Assembly: GCA_026936335.1 (NCBI GenBank) | Contig: JAPMXV010000034.1 | Coordinates: 310,001 to 374,000 of the forward strand | Direction of reading: 5' to 3' | Source of the DNA: Mantamonas sphyraenae | Taxonomy: Eukaryota; CRuMs; Mantamonadidae | Length of the DNA stretch: 64,000 nt | Notes under the pieces: model-generated | The model's input: the letters and a program-made list of their open reading frames with translations, nothing else | Databases searched by the model: none | Told to the model about the DNA's origin: nothing | Shown here: piece after piece, positions 42,662 to 52,940 of the stretch | Layout: the number at the start of each line of letters is the position of its first letter | Position numbering within the stretch: position 1 is the stretch's first letter | Program-made: the position numbers and the translations under genes

Positions 42662-43771
42662 TCATTCCTCCTTCTCTTCGCCATCCTCCTTCTTGACTGC
42701 ATGTTGTTCGATCTCTTCCATGTCGATGTCGTCTGCGTCGAGGGTTGCTGCGTCCTCTGGGTTTGGAAGCGGGTCGAGGCCGTACTTGGCGACCAGATCG
42801 TCGTACATGGTGTTTTCTCCTCCGTGTTGAGTGAGCAGGTGCTCCTCGGGCAGGATGGCCGCGAGGTCGGCATGGCTGTCGAGAACGACAAACTTGTCCG
42901 AGGTGCGCTTGTTCATGAAGGTCTTGACGACGGAAAAGAGGATGGTGAAGGCGCGGTTGCTGTGCATGACGGCCACACGGAAAAGAGTCTCTGGGTAGTG
43001 GGCCTGCAGCACGGCAAACAGCTCCTTGAGCATGGGAAAGTCGAGGTTGGGCTTGTCGAAGCCACGGCGATCATATACCACCAGGATCTGCTCCACAGGG
43101 CTTCCTTCGGGCACGGTGGCCAGAGCCTCGTCAATGACATAGGTGGCCAGGTTGACGACCTCGTGGGCCTCGCTTTCAGCCTTGAAATGGCGGGCGGCGA
43201 AAAAGTACACGACAGGGTGGCCGCGCTTGTCGAATCCGCAGTTGACCACTTTGCACTTGGCGTACTCCGACTCCACAGTGGAAAACTTCATGGTTCCGCG
43301 TTCCTGGCGCCAGTCGCACGTGGCCAGGATCGCCTCAAACGCGTCCTCGGGCTTGAAGTTGTACGCAATCAGGTAGCGGCGGATCATTGCATCGCTGATG
43401 TCCTGGTCCTCAAAGCCGACGAGCAGTTCCTTGAGCTCGGCCAGTTTCTGAGCGACGGACGTGTCAGTTTCGTGCGCAAGGACCGTGCGAACAAGAGCGG
43501 AAGAAAAACGAGGGTTTGCCAAAAACGTGCTTTGGCTCTCGTCCAGGGCATGCCCTCCATGCAGAGGGGCAGAAAGGCGCGCAGACATCACGGCTTGGGT
43601 GTGTATGGATGGATGGGCATGGAGTGTTGGCCTGCAGAGTGTGCTTTGTGTGTGTGCGGAGGCAAACGCAACGACTGACCTTGCGCTCCTTCTCGTGTAC
43701 TGGTACATTCCCTCCGTGTTGGGGTAGATGCGGTCATCAGGACAATCCTCGTGAGAGCTTCCGTTTCCCAT
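42662..43771 (-). CDS. Sec14/CRAL-TRIO lipid-binding protein with possible N-myristoylation
   Basis: Read as one exon of 369 residues from MGNGSSHED, whose Gly2 and Ser6 fit an N-myristoylation motif. The CRAL-TRIO N region is RRYLIAYNFKPEDAFEAILATCDWRQERG, and the lipid-binding lobe has CGFDKRGHPVVYF, ILVVYDRRGFDKPN, HYPETLFRVAVMHSN and VVLDSHADL. The C-terminus is acidic (DIDMEEIEQHAVKKEDGEEKEE). Sec14-type proteins carry phosphoinositides or other lipids between membranes. The segment from about 43590 to 43690 contains CA-rich, low-quality coding sequence and a GTCAGT donor-like site, so a small intron there is possible. The start at MSARL (43588) is an alternative. The ligand is not known. 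Confidence 0.8.
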   Translation of the reverse strand: MGNGSSHEDCPDDRIYPNTEGMYQYTRRSARSVVAFASAHTQSTLCRPTLHAHPSIHTQAVMSARLSAPLHGGHALDESQSTFLANPRFSSALVRTVLAHETDTSVAQKLAELKELLVGFEDQDISDAMIRRYLIAYNFKPEDAFEAILATCDWRQERGTMKFSTVESEYAKCKVVNCGFDKRGHPVVYFFAARHFKAESEAHEVVNLATYVIDEALATVPEGSPVEQILVVYDRRGFDKPNLDFPMLKELFAVLQAHYPETLFRVAVMHSNRAFTILFSVVKTFMNKRTSDKFVVLDSHADLAAILPEEHLLTQHGGENTMYDDLVAKYGLDPLPNPEDAATLDADDIDMEEIEQHAVKKEDGEEKEE

Positions 43772-43921
43772 TGTGTGTGCGGTGTGGCGTGAGTTGTCTT
43801 GGGCAGCGTGGGGCTCCACCCCAACCGCATGGTGACGCAGAAGGAGGAATCAAGATCGAGATTTGTTGGATGTTTTCACGGTTTCGTGCCCATGGAGAAG
43901 CCGTGCACGCAACACAGGCGG

Positions 43922-44476
43922 TCACTGGATGGAGAACGCCGGATCCAACTTGATCCACACGTTCTGCGGCGGCTTGCCGTAGTTGTGGGTGTGCAGGTTG
44001 CTGCTGTACACAAGCTGGTTGGTCTCGTCGGTGACGGCTTTGGTGATGGTGACGAGGCCGGCCTGGCGGTACATGTACACGAGGTCGACGTACTCATCCA
44101 CGCTCTTTGGCACGCCCTGGCTTGCGTCAAACAGGACGACGTAGTCGACCTCGAGTTCGTTGCCCACATAAGTGGCGATGCTCTTGCGGTCCTTGGCCAC
44201 AAAGTCACCGTGCATGTTGTACACGGCGCAGGCGAGGGTGCGCGTGTCGGAAGATTCGGCCGGAGTCACGTTCACAGTGACGTTTTGCGAGGCATAGCAG
44301 GGGGTGAAGCCGGCTTGCACGGATCCACGAAAGGTGCAATCCATGTTGGGGGCGGGAGAAGGCGCGTTGGCACACAGCAGGATGCCCGGGTAGGCCTGCG
44401 AATAGGCAGCGGACACACTGCCGGCCAAGCACAAGACGGCCATAAACAGACAGCAACAAGTCACTCGAGCAGACAT
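43922..44476 (-). CDS. Secreted protein of unknown family
   Basis: A single exon of 184 residues. The start MSARVTCCCLFMAVLCLAGSVSA is a typical signal peptide. The mature part has cysteines at ILLCAN, MDCTF, TPCYA and LACAV, which could form two disulfides. It also has N-x-T/S sites (SQNVTVNVT) and a beta-rich pattern ending NVWIKLDPAFSIQ. The segment ATYVGNELEVDYVVLFD, then KSVDEYVDLVYMYRQAGLV, gives a compact domain feel. No family recognised. An extracellular or vacuolar role is inferred only from the signal peptide and cysteines. Confidence 0.65.
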   Translation of the reverse strand: MSARVTCCCLFMAVLCLAGSVSAAYSQAYPGILLCANAPSPAPNMDCTFRGSVQAGFTPCYASQNVTVNVTPAESSDTRTLACAVYNMHGDFVAKDRKSIATYVGNELEVDYVVLFDASQGVPKSVDEYVDLVYMYRQAGLVTITKAVTDETNQLVYSSNLHTHNYGKPPQNVWIKLDPAFSIQ

Positions 44477-44630
44477 AAAGGACACTCTGGAGGAGGCGTA
44501 TGTGTTTCTGGTCGGGTGAGAATGGATTGTTTGTGCGACAACGCGCGTTTCAGCTTTCGCCTGGGCATCGCCGCCCAGCCACACACGCTTCCACCACACA
44601 CACGCACACACGCAATCACCAGAGACAACA

Positions 44631-45881
44631 TCAGCGCGCGAGTTGCTGCAGGTGCCACTGGACCTCGTTGGTGCGCTCGACAATTTCGACGTACTCGTTG
44701 ACAAGGGCAGTGAAGGTTCGGCCCGCCTGCTGGTACTGGTCGAGGGCACGGCTGCTTTCCTTGTACTTGGCCTGCACCACTTGGTACTCATCGGCCAGGA
44801 GGGCACGGATTGTGGACAGCGCCTGCAGGGTGTCGGCGTTGTAGGTTTCACTCATGTACTGGTACTTGAGCACGTTGAGCTTGAGGGACATGGTCTGGCA
44901 GCGTGCAAGCAACCATTGAAACACCACCTGGTCGCGCTCGGGCTGGGCCTCGAGCATGAAATCGCGCAGCAGGCGGACAACAAGCTCAAAATTGTCGCCC
45001 AGTACCGCGTACCACTGCCAGAACTGGGCATCCTTGTTGCGTTCGGCCTCCTTCAACTGGGACAGAGCCTTTGGCAGGGCGCGTGTCCTGTTGACGACAC
45101 TGCCTGCGAGAGGCACGATGCGGCCTGCCTGTTCCCCTGCGTACTCACACACTGCATCGCTCTGTCCGCGCACTGTGCGCTCCACGTACTCGTGGATGCC
45201 CGAATCCTGCAGTCGTTTGCTGTTCCAGCTTGTTTGTTGGTCCACCAGCTGCAACACACTCTCGGGCGACACCCCAAACACGTGTGTGTCTTCGTCGCTC
45301 TCGCGTGCTTCGCCTTGGCTCTGCTGCAGCTGCTCCTCCTCCTCCTCACTGTGCAATTTCAATAATAATGACGCCTGTGCGCCAGCCAACACCTGGTCTG
45401 CTCCTTCCAGAATCTATACGTGCACCCAGATGAGTATGACAGGTGCTGCGAGTGTGAGAGTGTGACGCGCGCCAATTTTCCCATTTTGCCTGCCTGCTCT
45501 TTCTACGCCTACCTGCAGCTCTTGCGACTCGCCCATGCGGTACTCGTTGTACCCGTCGCTCTCTGCACACTTGATGTTGTGCACCTCGATGCTCTCTTCC
45601 AACGCAGTCATCAACACCGCACTGCGCGCCCAGCGCTCCTGGGCCCTGGTCCACTCCTGCTCCGCCTCCACCACGCCGGTCTCGTCCAGCATGTGCAGCA
45701 CACTTGCATCCTCAGGATCCAAGTGGGACTCGTGCAGATCCGCCAGGAGTGCTGCCAGGCCCGGATTGGCCTCCAGGAGACCAGGGTCGTCGGTGTGCAC
45801 CCCAAACATTCGTTCGTTCGCTCGCTTGCCTTGCACCACTGTGCGCATGGGAGATTGGCACGAAACAGATGCAGAGTTCAT
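44631..45881 (-). CDS. Coiled-coil protein, probable augmin subunit HAUS4
   Basis: Exon 1 (45881-45513) and exon 2 (45413-44631) join as ESQELQ-ILEGADQVL to make 383 residues. The C-terminal third is helical: KYQYMSETYNADTLQALSTIRALL, YQQAGRTFTALVNEYVEIV, and a final VQWHLQQLAR. This pattern (ETY..ETLQAL, then F..LV.EY..I and a terminal W.L) is how I remember the HAUS4 C-terminus. Augmin recruits gamma-tubulin to spindle microtubules for branching nucleation. The N-terminal half is acidic with short helices. The start at 45881 gives MNSASVSCQS; an ATG at 45848 is possible. Other microtubule-associated coiled coils cannot be excluded. Confidence 0.5.
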
Positions 45882-45910
45882 TCGGGTTGTTTGATTTGTT
45901 CTCTTCCTGC

Positions 45911-47402
45911 TCACTGCTTGAACTGCTCCATGAGCGAGCGGCCGATGAGGAAGCGGCGGACTTCGGAGGTGCCTGCACCGATCTCGTACAGCTTGGCGTC
46001 ACGAAGGAAGCGGCCAGTGGGATAGTCAGAGGTGTAGCCGACGCCGCCGAGAGCCTGAATGGACTGAAGGGCAATCTGGGTTGCGGTTTCAGCGCAGAGG
46101 AGGATGACACCGGCGCAGTCGCGGCCCTGAGCTCCCTGCTGGTCAGTGACGCGTGCGGTAGAGTACAGGTAGGAACGGCAGGCACCCATCATGGTGTACA
46201 TGTCGGCCAGCTTGCCCTGCATCAGCTGGAAGTTGCCGATGGGCTGTTCAAACTGCTTGCGCTCGTTGACGTAGGGCACGACGACATCCATGCAGGCCAG
46301 CATAAGACCTGTGGGGCCGGCGGAAAGGACGAGGCGCTCGAGGTCGAGGCCGCTCATGAGCACCTGCACGCCGCGGTCGGTGACGCCGAGGACGTTCTCC
46401 TCGGGCACCTCGCAATCTTCAAACACCAGTTCGCAGGTGTTTGAGCCACGCATGCCCAGCTTGTCGAGCTTCTGGGCGGTGGAGAAGCCCGGAAAGTCCT
46501 TTTCGATGATAAAGGCAGTGATGCCCTTGCTTCCGCCGTCGGGCTGGGTCTTGGCGTACACCACCAGCGTGTCTGCGTCCGGTCCATTCGTGATCCACAT
46601 CTTGTTGCCGTTGAGCACGTAGCGGCCGTCCTTCTTGACTGCGTTCAGCTTCATGGACACCACGTCGGAGCCTGCGCCGGGCTCGCTCATGGCCAGCGCT
46701 CCCACGTGCTCGCCCGAGATCAGCTTGGGCAGATACTTCTGCTTCTGCTCCTCGTTTCCATTGCGTGCAATTTGATTCACGCACAGGTTCGAGTGTGCGC
46801 CGTAGCTCAAAGCCACTGCGCCCGACGCACGGGACAGCTCCTCCATTGCAATCACGTGCTCCGTGTACCCGAGCCCGGCGCCCCCGTACTCCTCCGACAC
46901 CGTGATACCCAACAGTCCCATGTCGCCCATTTTGCGCCACATGTCCTGTACACGCGTACGCCCGCACGAGTGAGATCCCGTCAGTGTGTGAGTGAGTGTC
47001 CGTCGGCGCGGCGAGGTTTGGCGGACGGGAAAAAGTGCCGAGCTTGCCCACAACAGAGCGTGCCTACCTGCGGAAAGTCGTTTGCACGGTCGATGTCGTC
47101 GGCACGCGGTGCCAATTCCTTCTGTGCAAACTGGTGTACGCTTTCGCGCAGCTGTGGTTGTTTGTCGCGTTGCCCAACAGGTGCAGGTAGGGAGGGTGGG
47201 GTCAGTGGATGGTCCGTTAGCGTTGTCAACGGGCCCCGTCGTCCACACACGTGCCACTCACCGCCTCTTGCGTGTCTGTCAGCTGGGCCATGCTGTTGCC
47301 CAGCTCGATGGCATAGCCTCGCGAGGCACCGGTGCTGTGTTGCAGTGCAGACGCCGCGCTTGCGGCGGCCGAGGAGGTTTTGGACGAGAGACGAGAAAAC
47401 AT
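45911..47402 (-). CDS. IVD: Isovaleryl-CoA dehydrogenase, mitochondrial
   Basis: This FAD enzyme of leucine breakdown passes electrons to ETF. Three exons are seen (47402-47262, about 47150-47068, 46945-45911). Exon 1 encodes a presequence, [18 protein letters not shown], rich in Ser, Ala and Arg. Blocks follow: [127 protein letters not shown] and [18 protein letters not shown]. The YEIGAGTSE segment carries the acyl-CoA dehydrogenase active-site neighbourhood, and the IVD-type catalytic Glu is expected in GLDLERL. Length, about 419 residues, is normal. Confidence 0.96.
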
Positions 47403-47432
47403 GACTGAGACGATGAGGATGTGTGGAGGCAT

Positions 47433-47465
47433 GTGTGTGTGTCAGTGTGTGTGTGTGTGTGTGTG
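47433..47465 (+). repeat. GT dinucleotide repeat between IVD and the JMJD6-like gene
   Basis: A tgtgtgtgtc then (tg)n run of about 30 bp lies in the 183-bp spacer upstream of the IVD start. Confidence 0.8.
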
Positions 47466-47585
47466 CTCATAGGTCACAAAACAGGGGGCGGGGTGTGATC
47501 AATCTCAAGGGCGCACCTTGTGCCTTGCGTCGAGCTTGGTTTCAGGGTGGTTTGCCAAGTGCGTTGAAACAATCCCATGTCAACT

Positions 47586-49319
47586 TCATTCCGACGATGG
47601 CCCCTCGCCAGCTGGAGGGAAGGGCGCCACGTAGTCCAGATCGTCCTGGGTGAAACGCTCGGGATATTTGTCCTTGTTGTGCTGGATGACGTACTCGGCA
47701 CACATGGCCAGATGCGTGCTGTGCGGCTGGTTACCGGCATACTTCATCTCATCCAACACGGCACGGAAGTTGCCGTCGTTCATGAAATTCTGCGTCACGG
47801 CAGAGGTGTGCTCCAGGTTGAGCACGGCGTGCCACCAACCGCCAGGCACAAAGATCACGTCACCTGTCTTTTGCAGACACTCCAGCGGTTTCTTGTCTGC
47901 CGACAGATGCGGCAGAGTGTGTGCGACCCATTCGCGGATGGTGCCCGAATCATCCGTCGACTCGTACCGATGGTTCTTGCCCTCGCGGTACATTCCTGGC
48001 GGCACGTACGTCGTAGGAGGATACAGTTCCCAGCGCTTCACACCGTCCGACAGCGCGTTCCATGCGCTCGTGTTGAATGGATCCAGATGCCACTGCGACC
48101 CGGATCCGGCCGGCGCCACGATCCACCACCGGTAGTCCGGTTTGATGTTTCGCGAGATGGAGTGCAGGAAGTTGTCCTCCTCCGGAAAATACTTGGGCTG
48201 CTTGTACTCCTTGATCCAGGTTGGGTAAATGTCGAAAAAGTCGTTCATGAAAATCATGACCGGATCATAGTCGTTCGTGCTCTCCGCGTACTTGAGCACA
48301 AGGGTGTCAGTGGTGGAAACCACGGCAATGGTACGTCATCCTGCATGCCTTGACCCCTTGACCCCTTGACCCCCCAAAACACTCCATTCGCACCCTGCAC
48401 TCACCTTGATAAACTTCTTCATCTTCACCATGCGGTCCTTGCCCAAGCGCACCTTGAGGTTGCGTCGCTTCTTCTTCATGTGCGCAAACTTCCACTTCTT
48501 CAACGCCAGCCAGTCCTCCATCTCTCCCTCGATGACCACAGGCGTGCCTGTGCGTCACACGTCGTCGTTCCCATCCCGTGTCAGTGCACTTGCGAGTCTT
48601 TGCCTTCTAGGTGCCGCTCCACGCTGCCGGAATCGAGAGGGTGCACGAAAGAAAGCCTCTCCTTCACCTGTGTTTTGCCCGCTCCCTCCTCATGCTCCCC
48701 ACAGCTTACCTGTCATGATGTACTTCTGCTTAAACTCATCGTAGCTGATCTCGCTTGCCTTGACGCGGTCGATGTCGCAGTGGTCAATCCACAAGTCCTT
48801 CAAGTCGGGCACCTGGAGCGGCTCCTTCAAGTCAGCCTGGCGCACACGCTGCATCTCGCTGGCGTTCAGCTTGCGCAGCTTCAGCGCGTCACGTGCTGTC
48901 CAATAGTGAAACGGTGCCACGCTGACATCTGTCTGCCTCTCCTGTGGCGTCGACGAGGCGTCCAGCGGCTGTTCCTCAGCCACATTGGCCGCGTTTCCTG
49001 CTGCTGCCGTTGCTCCACTGCTGCTGCTGCTGCTGCTGCCGCTTCCACCCGCTGCAGTCGTTGATGCGGCTTGGCCTTTGCTGCTGCTCCCGCTCTTCAC
49101 CTTTTTGGCGGACTGCTTGCGCTCAAGCGGCACCTCCCGGTACATCGGCTGCGTGTCGTCGTCGCTGTCCACAGGTGGTGTCTTGATGGCAAATGCCGGC
49201 GGGGCGTCCATGTTTAGATTGTTGACAGAGGGACGGAAACCCAGGTCTGGGCGAGCTCCCATGACCACGCAAACGAGCATGGCCGCCACGAGAGAAAGTG
49301 CTCGAAGGTTCAGCGTCAT
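47586..49319 (-). CDS. Secretory-pathway JMJD6-like JmjC oxygenase
   Basis: Exons 49319-48710, 48547-48405 and 48290-47586 join to 485 residues. MTLNLRALSLVAAMLVCVVMGARPD is a signal peptide, followed by a Ser/Gly-rich region. The catalytic part resembles JMJD6: WKFAHMKKKRRNLKVRLGKD, then KKFIK-YAESTNDYDPVMIF, PDYRWWIVAPAGSGSQWHLDPFNTSAWNAL with the HxD iron ligands, KRWELYPP, and PGDVIF-like TGDVIFVPGGWWHAVLNL with the distal His. JMJD6 itself is nuclear and lacks a signal peptide, so this is a relocated relative in the ER or outside. It is likely a hydroxylase using Fe(II) and 2-oxoglutarate; the substrate is unknown. The exon 3 acceptor CTCAAG was chosen because it restores the family alignment. 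Confidence 0.87.
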
Positions 49320-49438
49320 GACGGGGGGGTTGGGGTGTTTGTGTGCCTCGTGTGGCGCATGAGATCCATTTCATTACGTACAGTTGCAATGCATGGTCTG
49401 CACAAAGTGCATCCAATCCCTCCCATGGGTGCTCAACC

Positions 49439-51285
49439 TCAACCTCGCTGTAGCTTGCGGTCGACCACCTCCGCCAGCACCCGGCTCAGCTCAAAGTGCA
49501 GTTGCTGTGTACGGTACAGCGAGTCCTCTTGGTGTTCCAGAGTCCGTAGATACATCATGGTCCAACCCAGATCGCAGCTGAGATGCCGTGTGGGCACCAC
49601 GTCCTCGTGATTCAGCGTGCCCACCATGGTCTGGATCACCGCTTGTAAACTGGTGTTTGGGAATCGTCGCTGCGTCTCCATCAGCTTCTGCTTCTCCAAA
49701 TTCTGTTGCTTCAGGATAAACTTTTTCTTGCGGGCAACCTCGGCTTCGCGGAAGGCCCTCTGCTGCTCCTTGTCCTCGTTGGTCGCCTCCTCCAGGTTTT
49801 GGATGATCACACCGATGAACAGATTGGTAAAGATAAAGTGGCCGATGAAAATAAACACAATAGTCATGTAGCGACTGGTCACGTCCACTTTGTCCAGCTC
49901 TGTCTGGATTTCTACCCAGCCGTCTACCGTCACCAGGATGAATAGCGAGAACATTGCACGACCCAGCGTGCCCCAGTTTTCCTGGTCGCCGGTTTCGTCA
50001 AAGCCATACAAGTAGTAGGCCACCACTGCAAACACGTACATGATGAGGATGAGCAGGATCACAAGGTTGACCACAGCCCGAAGCGTCTTGAGCAGCGCAT
50101 TGACCACCACCTGCAACGGACGGATAAATGACACCGAACGCAACGCTCTCAGTGCCCTCAGAGCACGAAACACTCGCAGGAACGTCAGATCGGCCGTTGT
50201 GCCCGAGTTGCTCACGCCCAATTGGACCTGCGTACGGTCGCCCAGGCGGCGGCAGAGTGCGACGGCAGGAGTGTTAGCGTGACGTGTCATGGGCATTCCT
50301 TCTGTGCTGTGGGAAACACAACTCCAGCTGGGTCACGTACATAGGACATAGCGAGGATAGCCACGTCAAACTGGTTGTAGCTCGACGACCAGTACCCACG
50401 CGGCTCCGCGTAGAGCTTGAGCACAAACTCGGCTGTGTAAATGACCAGAAACACCAAATCCATGGCCTGGAACACCGCAGAATAGTTGCGCGCAATGCTG
50501 CGGTCCGTTTCCAGAGCGATGGAGATGGCGTTCACAAAGATGGTAAACATAATGAACGCGTTGAAAGCGTACCACTGTAAGTTGGGCGTGCAGAGAGCCA
50601 CCATGCATCGTAAAGAGATGGTGGCCGTGTGTGGTCACGTGTGTCAATTGTCGTGCGCTCCTTCTGCGGTCCGAGGGTGTCTTTGAACGCACGGACCGTT
50701 TCCTCGACCGCGCAGCCGCGCACACCGAGGCGCTCAACGCCACCATGAACGGGTAGGAGGGCATGGAACACATGCTGCGTGAAGGTTCCTTACCTTTGTG
50801 ATCTTGTCCACAAACTCGTGGATCTTCCAGTCCGGTCTGCGCTTGTCCTCGTGGTGAAGCCGATGCGCCGAGTCGGAGCGCATCGCTGCCAGCAGCTCCT
50901 CCACCTGCCGCGCCTTGTGGTCGTATTCTGTCTGTGCTCCGGCAAGTTGCGGCGTGTGTTTTGGATTGCGGTGATGGTGATGGTGATGGTGATGGTGGTG
51001 ATGGTGATGGTGGTGCTTGTGCTTCTTTCGCCGCTTTTCCTTCTGCGGGTTGTAGTATAGCGTGCTGGGTGCATCCCACTTGACCCATCCGCTGGTGCTG
51101 TGGTGCCCGTCGTGTCGGTGTGACAACATGCCGCTCAGCGAGCGCACACTCATGTTGCGACTCAGCGAGCGACTCGCTTGGGACTCGGGTCGCGAGTCCA
51201 TCCCAGTGCTGCTGTCCGTCGCTTCCCCCTCAGACAGAAGCGACGACAACGACGAGTCGCTGCTCTCACTGTCTGTTCGACTCAT
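49439..51285 (-). CDS. CATSPER3: CatSper3-type voltage-gated cation channel subunit
   Basis: Exons 51285-50794, 50574-50341 and 50227-49439 make 504 residues with one six-TM repeat. S1-S3 are encoded by exon 2 (FNAFIMFTIFVNAISIALETD.., DLVFLVIYTAEFVLKLY). S4 is RVFRALRALRALRSVSFIR. The pore GRAMFSLFILVTVDGWVEIQTEL carries the CatSper selectivity pattern TxDxW (TVDGW). S6 is IFIGHFIFTNLFIGVIIQNLEE. The C-terminus LNHEDVVP.. MMYLRTLEHQEDSLY.. LHFELSRVL follows human CatSper3. The N-terminus has about 15 consecutive His (near 50,990). CatSper channels carry Ca2+ into flagella, so a flagellated cell is implied. The other three pore subunits are not in this window. Confidence 0.88.
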
Positions 51286-51345
51286 GGCAACTGGCCTCCT
51301 TTTTTTCTGTTGGCGCAGGCAGGGCCACACTCCCTTTCTTCCGAC
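51286..51345. promoter_or_regulatory. 60-bp divergent intergenic region
   Basis: This lies between the CatSper3-like and the secreted cupin/JmjC starts. It contains a T-run and C-rich sequence. Confidence 0.4.
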
Positions 51346-52817
51346 ATGCGCCTTGCTTTTTTGCTGCTGACGACAGTGTCGGTGATTCTGCTGCTTTCCG
51401 CTGCTCATGGCCAGGACCTTGAGCCTGAGATGTTTCCGGAAGCCAAGGAAGAAGCTGCGCAAGCGGCCGTGTTGCCCCCGTGAGTTCTCCTTTCTCCACG
51501 GCTTGCATGTGCTTGGATGAGTCCATGTGCACCTGCGCACATTCCCCCCGTGGAATTGCTTGCACGTTGTCGGCATGCTTGCGCTGGCCGCACGTACAGG
51601 AGCGAGGGTTTTGTTCGGTGGCACACAGAAGTTGCGAGAAAGAAGGCGCACGACGCCAAACGCTCACTCACCCACATGCCGCGTACACAGCAACCGGGAA
51701 TTCATGAAGGACATTGACCGCGTGCACAACATTTCGTACACAGATTTTGTGTTGAACTACATGGTGCCTCGCAAGCCGGTGGTGCTGCAGGGCCTCATGA
51801 AAGGCTGGCCAGCGCTGGAACAATGGACGCCCGAGTACTTTGCCAAACGCTGGCCGCGTACCAAGTGCGACGCACAGATTGGCAACCGTGTGACACGCAC
51901 ACAGATGAGCATTTCGCGCTTTGTGTCATACATGCGCAAGAACGAGGACAAGGTGCCCATGTATTGCGAGTGGGACACGGCGCAGCTCAGCGACGAGGAT
52001 GTCAGCGACTTGATGCGCATGGTGGAGATTCCCGACATGTTTGCGAACGACTGGTTCGTCGGCTGCACTGCGCAGTACACACGCATGCCCAACACCAAGA
52101 TCACGCCCCGTGCACTCTACTTTGGAGGAAAGAACAGCGGGATTGTGAACCACCAGGACAACCTCAACACCTGGGTGTTTTCCTACCAGATTGCAGGACG
52201 CAAGCGCTGGAAGCTGTACAGTGCCGCCAACCACCCTTTTGTGTACGACGGCGCCGTCGACATGTTCCGCACCCCGGATGACCACCCGGACTTTCCCCTG
52301 CTCAAGTATGCCCGTGGCTACGACTTTACCACCACCGCAGGCGACATCCTGTTCTGGCCCGTAGGCGAGTACCACACCACCCTGGTCGAGGAGAACAGCA
52401 TCGGGTTTTCTGGTAGGTGCTGGACTGGTGGCGACGAAGGGAAGAGTGCGACGACACACCACGCATCCGCCCCTTGCACATCGTCCCTTCCCGTCGTCAC
52501 TGTTTATTTTCTCATGTGTCCACACCTTCACCTTGTCGCCGCCCCTTGCTCAAGCTGCGTGCAAGTGGCCGCTAACACACACACGCACACATCCACACAC
52601 AGAAAACCTTGTCAACTACTTCAACTACAACGAGTTTATCCACTCTTTCCACAGGATGTGCGAAGAATCGCCCAATATTCAACAGTGCCAGTATGTGGAA
52701 AAGTGCCAGCCGTTCTGGAACCGTCTGTTCGGCAAGGGCCCGCGCATGACCCCGTGTGCTCGCCGCAGCAAGCACCACTATTGCCGCACCCTCAGGGGCT
52801 TTGACAAACCCAACTAA
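51346..52817 (+). CDS. Secreted cupin-8/JmjC-type Fe(II)/2-oxoglutarate oxygenase
   Basis: Exons 51346-51479, 51691-52412 and 52603-52817 give 356 residues. MRLAFLLLTTVSVILLLSAAHG is a signal peptide. The core starts ISYTDFVLNYMVPRKPVVLQGLMKGWPALEQW, a cupin-8/JmjC entry. YFGGKNSGIVNHQDNLNTWVFSYQIAGRKRWKLYS has the HxD ligands (HQD). GDILFWPVGEYHTTLVEENSIGF carries the distal His. The C-terminal domain has paired cysteines (MCEESPNIQQCQYVEKC.. TPCARR.. YC) suited to an oxidising compartment. Together with the JMJD6-like gene on the other side of CatSper3, this is the second secretory oxygenase within 5 kb. Protein hydroxylation is inferred; the substrate is unknown. Confidence 0.83.
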
Positions 52818-52940
52818 GGAGGAGACGTGGGAGAAATGAACAGACAAACGAGAGTGTTGCTGGATGCCAGCCAAAGGTCTGCTGTCATTGCGCTGCCCGG
52901 GCTCGTCCAGCCCATCCAACCCCTTCCCCCATCGTTGACG

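Noticed and set aside
52827-52940. N-terminal extension of the SANT-like protein
   Set aside because: The frame is open back to 52827, but the ATG at 52836 is 18 bp from the previous stop and the added residues look like 5' UTR.
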